DNA of 64,000 bases. It comes from Limnobaculum xujianqingii. Lineage in GTDB: Bacteria; Pseudomonadota; Gammaproteobacteria; Enterobacterales; Enterobacteriaceae. Location: the NCBI RefSeq assembly GCF_013394855.1, contig NZ_JABMLK010000002.1:1550001-1614000 (forward strand), in the 5' to 3' direction. The notes below the pieces were generated by a model that was not told the DNA's origin, did not search any database, and was given only the letters and a program-made list of their open reading frames with translations. Within the stretch, counting starts at the first letter, position 1. Each line of letters starts with the position of its first letter. Positions 59,499 to 64,000 of this stretch are shown in pieces. The position numbers and the translations under genes were made by a program.

Positions 59499-60077
59499 TT
59501 ATTTCTTTTGTGGTTCTGTGGTTACCTGTGGAATATCCGAATTATATTCCCGACTTTGTTCCTGCAGAGCCTGTGCCAGCCGTTCCCTAAGATTTCTGGT
59601 CGCTTCACTTTCACTGCTTTCATCACTGACGGGTGTCCTGAGTTTATTGCTCATTGGGGCCAGTGGAATATCGCCTTCAGGTTCGCCTCGTATCACATCC
59701 CTATCCACCAGTGGTTGGCTTAGATTATCCATGGTGGTTAACGGTGATGGTGCCTGTGGTTGAGGTAGTGGTTTAGTGGTGTAAATATAGTGCATGTCAG
59801 ACAGGAATATTTCTGGCAGCGCTTTTGGGGCTTCAGGTACAGGAGCCGATGCCTGTACTTCTACTGGTTTAGGGTAAAGATATTGCCAGTACATATGGCC
59901 AAAGGTTCCACTAACTATAAGCAGTGATGCTGCTATTACACCGGCAATGATATACAGGCTTAACCGAAAGTAACTCAACGGTGCCGCAGTAATACGTACC
60001 CGTTCATTGGTACGTTGCTGGTTTTGATTGCGTTGATTACGCTGGTTACGATAAGCAGTAAGAGAGATAGTGGACAT
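59499..60077 (-). CDS. gspB: Type II secretion assembly protein GspB-like
   Basis: This 192-residue protein has a basic cytoplasmic N-terminus with an Arg-Asn-Gln repeat (RNQRNQRNQNQQR), one membrane helix (about residues 37-60) and a proline-rich periplasmic part. This is the layout of ExeB/GspB, which works with GspA to place the secretin through the cell wall. Identity rests on layout and on its place two bases after gspA; sequence similarity is weak. Confidence 0.75.
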   Translation of the reverse strand: MSTISLTAYRNQRNQRNQNQQRTNERVRITAAPLSYFRLSLYIIAGVIAASLLIVSGTFGHMYWQYLYPKPVEVQASAPVPEAPKALPEIFLSDMHYIYTTKPLPQPQAPSPLTTMDNLSQPLVDRDVIRGEPEGDIPLAPMSNKLRTPVSDESSESEATRNLRERLAQALQEQSREYNSDIPQVTTEPQKK

Positions 60078-60079
60078 AG

Positions 60080-61594
60080 TTACTGTATCCTTTGCTTGAT
60101 GACTGACACATCCGGTATATTTTGATCTTTTATTAGCTTCGGTGAATCACCGGAGGCCAGCGCCAATTTCATTAGTGTCTCTGAACCGACCAACCCGTCA
60201 TCCTTTAAGCCTTCATTCTTCTGGAATTGCTTAACGCTCTCCATCATCTCAGGAGACCAGCTATTCTTTTTGCTTTTGGGTTTGAGTAAGGTGCGACTTA
60301 ACATCTTATCCAGCCAGGCGATTTCACTGCTGCTGCTGACTGCATCGATCTTATCCCGACCCAGTGGCGTTAGCCGATAAAATATAATGTATTGACCGGT
60401 ACTCTTTTGCTCAAACCAGCTACGGTTATTAACCAACAGATCGATATCTGTTTTGCCAACCCGAACCACGCTGACATAGCCAACATTGTCGTCAACTTTC
60501 ACTTCTGCTATCCATGGGTAGCCAATCTTCTCCATCTCTTCCAGAGTAGCCTGACCTTTTTTACACTGAAGATTAGCTCTGCCAGCCTCCTCACAAAAAG
60601 CATCGTCATTAGAAACGTCGTAGCCCCATATTTTGTACATCTGCCGCATTGCGGTTATTTGATTACCTATTTCCAGATTTACCGCAGGTTCAGATTGTGG
60701 TTCAGGAACGACTATCGGATCGGGTTCCGGTGGATTCCAGGCCGTTGGATGCGGTAACAGTGGAGAAATAACCGGCAACATCGCCCAGCCAAGGGCCAGA
60801 CAAACAACCACCGATGCCAGTGCAATGGATAACTGCGTTGGTGTAGCACGACAGGAGCCAGTGATCTCTTTGGTTGCCATCTGTAGATGGTGTTGAGTGA
60901 TAGTTTCGCTTCGCTCGGCATAAGCTCCCAGCAGCGCATAATGAGCAATGCGATTTACCAGTGAAAGCTTGCCTTGGGCTGCCCGATAAATCCAGCGTAT
61001 TTGTTGGGGGCTAAACAGTGTCGGCTTACCATCATTCCAGGCCAGTTGATGCTCAAAATACTCTGTGTACTCACGTAGGCCAGGCATACGAAAGTTTAGA
61101 TTGGTGTGTAACCATGATTGAAAGGTTTTGGGTAATAAGCGCCCCAGCTTTTCAGAACCACACAGAAGAATGGTCAGCGAAGCATTTTGTTCTTCCGCCT
61201 GCGCAAGGCGCTTTTTTAATATGTCCCAACATCCTTCAGCCATACATTGGGCAGAGGTAACGATCAGCAACTGCGAATTGGTAGTGATAAATCCGTGTGT
61301 TACCACCTGATGATTGGCCTCAATATTTTCCAGCTTTTTCACTAACTCCTTTTTTGACAGCGAAGGAGAAGCATTGATAGTTAAGCTATGGCCATGATAT
61401 TCAGCCCCAATTCTTTTAATAACATCATTCAGGCTATTTTCATCTTGTGAATAGAAACCAATAACGCCTTTTTTATTACAGGCGTGGGAAATTAATAAAT
61501 AAATGCTATGAAAATATTCAAGAAAAAATCGATTGTTATGAAAAATAGTATTTCTAAAGGGCTCACTGCCAAATTTGAAATGTTCTAAGTACAT
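60080..61594 (-). CDS. gspA: Type II secretion assembly protein GspA with a degenerate P-loop
   Basis: This 504-residue protein follows ExeA/GspA: N-terminal MYLEHFKFGSEPF, an AAA-type domain, a membrane helix near residues 275-300, and a C-terminal peptidoglycan-binding domain (VKQFQKNEGLKDDGLVGSETL). In ExeA the P-loop is GEVGTGKT; the matching position here reads GFYSQDEN (residues 46-53), so ATP binding is probably lost. The ATG at 61594 gives the family start; a GTG four codons upstream is possible. GspA and GspB help insert the GspD multimer through peptidoglycan. Confidence 0.87.
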   Translation of the reverse strand: MYLEHFKFGSEPFRNTIFHNNRFFLEYFHSIYLLISHACNKKGVIGFYSQDENSLNDVIKRIGAEYHGHSLTINASPSLSKKELVKKLENIEANHQVVTHGFITTNSQLLIVTSAQCMAEGCWDILKKRLAQAEEQNASLTILLCGSEKLGRLLPKTFQSWLHTNLNFRMPGLREYTEYFEHQLAWNDGKPTLFSPQQIRWIYRAAQGKLSLVNRIAHYALLGAYAERSETITQHHLQMATKEITGSCRATPTQLSIALASVVVCLALGWAMLPVISPLLPHPTAWNPPEPDPIVVPEPQSEPAVNLEIGNQITAMRQMYKIWGYDVSNDDAFCEEAGRANLQCKKGQATLEEMEKIGYPWIAEVKVDDNVGYVSVVRVGKTDIDLLVNNRSWFEQKSTGQYIIFYRLTPLGRDKIDAVSSSSEIAWLDKMLSRTLLKPKSKKNSWSPEMMESVKQFQKNEGLKDDGLVGSETLMKLALASGDSPKLIKDQNIPDVSVIKQRIQ

Positions 61595-62375
61595 GATTAT
61601 TATCACCCTTTAAGATATTGACGACATTTTTGTTTAAACGATTATTTATTCATTTAAATCAATGTGATGTTTTTCTTTGTGGCAGGTGGTGAAAAATATA
61701 TTATCTACCAGTAAATATTTTTGATTTTTTGACAAAAAATTATTTAATTCAAGGCGATCAAACTATTGAGTTAATTATAAAGTTATCATTGTGATAATGA
61801 ATTTATAGTTCTGGTATTTGACCCTGTCAAGAAGGCACATTTTATTTTATGTTAAAAATGGATGTAAATAAGCTTAGTTGTTTCTGGCGCAAATCATAGA
61901 ACAGAAAAATATGAAAGACTGATATTGGTAATTAAATGTAACGCTCCTCTTTATGATTGTTATGTATAAATAATATTTTCTCCTTGATCTGAAAGTTTGA
62001 TATTTATGCGATTTGACATAAGAAAGTGTTAATCAAAATTGATTATGTTAATGAGAATGTTATTTTTTAGATGTTAATAATTATGTGGTTTACTTCATTG
62101 ATTCGATTGTAATGACCTTTAGTAATATTTATAAAAAAAGTAATGCTAAAGTTTTATTTTTGTTTTTATCTATTCATTTTTTATTTTCTTAACTTATATG
62201 TACTTATAAAAAATAAGCGATATCCGTCTTTTTTAGGATAAGAAACCTGTGGATTTATTAACCAATTATAGGGAAAATATTCTCAATCCAATAAGTGTAC
62301 GAATACGTTAACTATTTCCCGGCTATTCGGGTTGGTAGCTTATTGTTCCTATTTTATCCATAAGGTATTTGAATT
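61595..62375. promoter_or_regulatory. AT-rich divergent control region of the type II secretion locus
   Basis: The 781 bases are strikingly AT-rich, the kind of DNA H-NS silences at the E. coli gsp locus. A 7-2-7 palindrome TAATCAAAATTGATTA lies at 62030-62045 and TTGACA at 62013-62018, though no good -10 follows at the right distance. I found no gene in either strand. Confidence 0.5.
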
Positions 62376-63152
62376 ATGCAGATTAATATCATTAATAAAT
62401 ACACTATTCCGGCACTGATTCTGGGGTTCTGTGGCCTTGGGGCGTTTCAGGCTTACCACACTTATGATAGTCATAAAAACTACACATTAAACAGCAATAT
62501 CAAACACGCTGCACATAAAGTAAAAAAGGTGGAAGAAGCTATGCCAGTGACTCTGGCCTTGTTTAATGCACCACAAAAAGCTGCACCAGGTGCAGTCAAA
62601 AAGGCCCCTTTAGTACTGGATATCAGCGCTATTGTATATAGCAGTAAGCCTGGATTATCCATTGCTACTGTTAATCAGGGCGGAAAGCAGATCAGCTATC
62701 GTGAAGGTGAGAAACTACAGGGTTATGATGATGCCTGGATTGATTCAATTGAAAAAGACAGCATTCAGATTCGCGATAAAGGTGATATAGAAACCGTCCA
62801 ATTAAAAAATCCTGATTATATTAAAGGTATTGATACCACTCGTATATTACCGGTAAAAGATACTAAATTAGTTGAGAATTATTTGGGCGATTATTTTATT
62901 TTGGGACCTGAATATAAATCATCAGATAAATTAGTAGGTTTAAAAATTACACCTAAATCTGCTTCTGATATTTTTAAAAAAGCGGGTCTTAACCCTGGGG
63001 ATATAGTTGTAAAAATAAACTCTAATGATGTAACAGGAAATAAAGAAATAAAAACTGTTATTGACCAATGGGCTAAGTTAGATTCTGCAAACATTACGAT
63101 TAAGCGCGGTGGCGAAGATAAAAACATTCATCTAGATTTACAAATACTGTGA
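62376..63152 (+). CDS. gspC: Type II secretion inner-membrane protein GspC
   Basis: This 258-residue protein has a short cytoplasmic N-terminus, one membrane helix (about residues 11-28), the homology region that contacts GspD (around VYSSKPGLSIATV), and a C-terminal PDZ-like domain (FKKAGLNPGDIVVKINSNDV). It links the inner-membrane platform with the secretin. gspD follows after 22 bases. Confidence 0.9.
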   Translation: MQINIINKYTIPALILGFCGLGAFQAYHTYDSHKNYTLNSNIKHAAHKVKKVEEAMPVTLALFNAPQKAAPGAVKKAPLVLDISAIVYSSKPGLSIATVNQGGKQISYREGEKLQGYDDAWIDSIEKDSIQIRDKGDIETVQLKNPDYIKGIDTTRILPVKDTKLVENYLGDYFILGPEYKSSDKLVGLKITPKSASDIFKKAGLNPGDIVVKINSNDVTGNKEIKTVIDQWAKLDSANITIKRGGEDKNIHLDLQIL

Positions 63153-63174
63153 CCCTATATGAATTAAAACTAAT

Positions 63175-64000
63175 ATGAAAAGAAAAATCTGCGCTCGCTC
63201 AGTGCTCGCATTATTGTTTTTATATTCCGGGCATTTAATCGCGGCTGATTTCAGTGCTAATTTTAAAGATACTGATATCAGAGAATTTATTGATGTTGCC
63301 AGCAGAAATTTAAATAAAACAATTTTAGTTGATCCGGCAGTTCAGGGAAAAGTATCAGTAAGAACCTATGATCTTCTTACTGAAGAGCAATATTATCAGT
63401 TTTTTCTTAGCGTATTAGATTTATATGGTTTTTCGGCTATTCCGATGGATAACGGCATGATTAAAATTGTCCGTTCATCGACCGCGAAAACCGCAGGTGT
63501 ACCTGTTGCAGATACTGCCAATCCGGGAAAGGGTGATGAAATTATTACCCGGGTTGTTCAAATGGAAAACGTACCCGTCAGGGATTTAGCTCCTTTATTA
63601 CGCCAGCTTAATGATGCTTCCGGCGTGGGTAACGTAGTGAATTATGAACCGTCGAACGTTCTGTTACTGACGGGAAAAGCCTCTTCTATTAATCGCCTGG
63701 TGGATTTAGTTCACCGGGTTGATGCTTCAGGCGTACAGCAAAGAGAAACCATTCCTTTGCAATATGGTTCCGCCAAAGAAATTTCCGACATGCTCAATAA
63801 TCTGAGCAATGAAGAACAGAAAGGCCAAAGTGCCCCACAGTTAACTGCAAAAGTGGTTGCCGATACGCGTACCAATACTTTGGTATTAAGTGGCTCATCT
63901 CAGGCGCGGGAGAAAACTCGTAACCTGATTAAAAAGCTGGATCGCAACGAAAACAGCCAGGGAAATACCCGAGTTTTTTATCTTAAATACGCGAATGCCG
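63175..64000 (+). CDS. gspD: Type II secretion secretin GspD (3' end beyond window)
   Basis: The gene starts at ATG 63175 and runs off the right edge. The 275 visible residues show a signal peptide (cleavage near LIAADF), the N0 domain (FKDTDIREFIDVASRNLNK) and the N1 and N2 domains with segments such as VVNYEPSNVLLLTGKAS and VVADTRTNTLVLSGSS. The membrane-spanning secretin domain lies outside the window. Confidence 0.93.
   Translation, partial: MKRKICARSVLALLFLYSGHLIAADFSANFKDTDIREFIDVASRNLNKTILVDPAVQGKVSVRTYDLLTEEQYYQFFLSVLDLYGFSAIPMDNGMIKIVRSSTAKTAGVPVADTANPGKGDEIITRVVQMENVPVRDLAPLLRQLNDASGVGNVVNYEPSNVLLLTGKASSINRLVDLVHRVDASGVQQRETIPLQYGSAKEISDMLNNLSNEEQKGQSAPQLTAKVVADTRTNTLVLSGSSQAREKTRNLIKKLDRNENSQGNTRVFYLKYANA

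Noticed and set aside
60020..60075. The Arg-Asn-Gln run in gspB as a short tandem repeat locus
   Set aside because: The units are few and imperfect at DNA level and lie in a basic cytoplasmic tail where such composition is common.

Overview
The window reads as chromosome of a gammaproteobacterium of the order Enterobacterales. Nearly every housekeeping protein lines up by eye with its Escherichia coli counterpart (RpoN, LptABC, KdsCD, MlaFEDCB, MurA, DegS/DegQ, L13/S9, SspAB, GltBD, ArcB), and so does local gene order. The blocks are joined differently from E. coli, and several accessory loci sit at the joints. A member of the Budviciaceae (Pragia, Budvicia, Limnobaculum) is my guess; the sequence alone does not prove it.

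Layout. (1) 1-7313, all minus strand: a partial enhancer-binding-protein-like regulator, then a tight four-gene operon read from 7313 to 1896. It encodes an exported histidine/phenylalanine ammonia-lyase-like protein, a Tat-exported FAD reductase, a tetraheme cytochrome c, and a heptaheme cytochrome c fused to a membrane cytochrome b. I read this as a periplasmic respiratory module in which quinol electrons pass through the cytochromes to a flavoenzyme, with a lyase-like partner possibly supplying the acceptor. The lyase lacks the Ala-Ser-Gly triad that forms the MIO cofactor, which makes this the most unusual locus here. (2) 7561-12164: darP, pmbA, a periplasmic hydrolase gene broken by one amber codon, a transporter remnant, and rnk. 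(3) 12491-25232: rapZ-ptsN-rpoN (without hpf and npr), lptB-lptA-lptC-kdsC-kdsD-yrbG, mlaFEDCB, ibaG, murA. (4) 25581-28780: degS, degQ, zapG. (5) 29066-40104: a citrate fermentation locus with citAB divergent from citCDEFXG, plus a PrpF-family isomerase gene and a CitT-type transporter. It lies between zapG and rplM, where E. coli has zapE. (6) 40427-42728: rplM-rpsI and sspAB. (7) 42796-47470: an arylsulfate sulfotransferase operon (assT-dsbL-dsbI) divergent from a LysR-type regulator, with two near-identical 17-bp palindromes in the gap. (8) 47755-59424: gltBD, yhcC, arcB, elbB, mtgA. (9) 59499-64000: the start of a type II secretion locus, gspAB divergent from gspCD, with gspD running off the end.

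A dispersed structured repeat of about 160 bp occurs three times (near 1648, 25329 and 47515), with a half copy near 55324. All copies lie just after genes, and base changes between copies preserve pairing in the stems. I saw no rRNA, tRNA, CRISPR array, complete insertion sequence or prophage. Start codons were corrected where a better ribosome-binding site or the family's usual N-terminus favoured an internal ATG.
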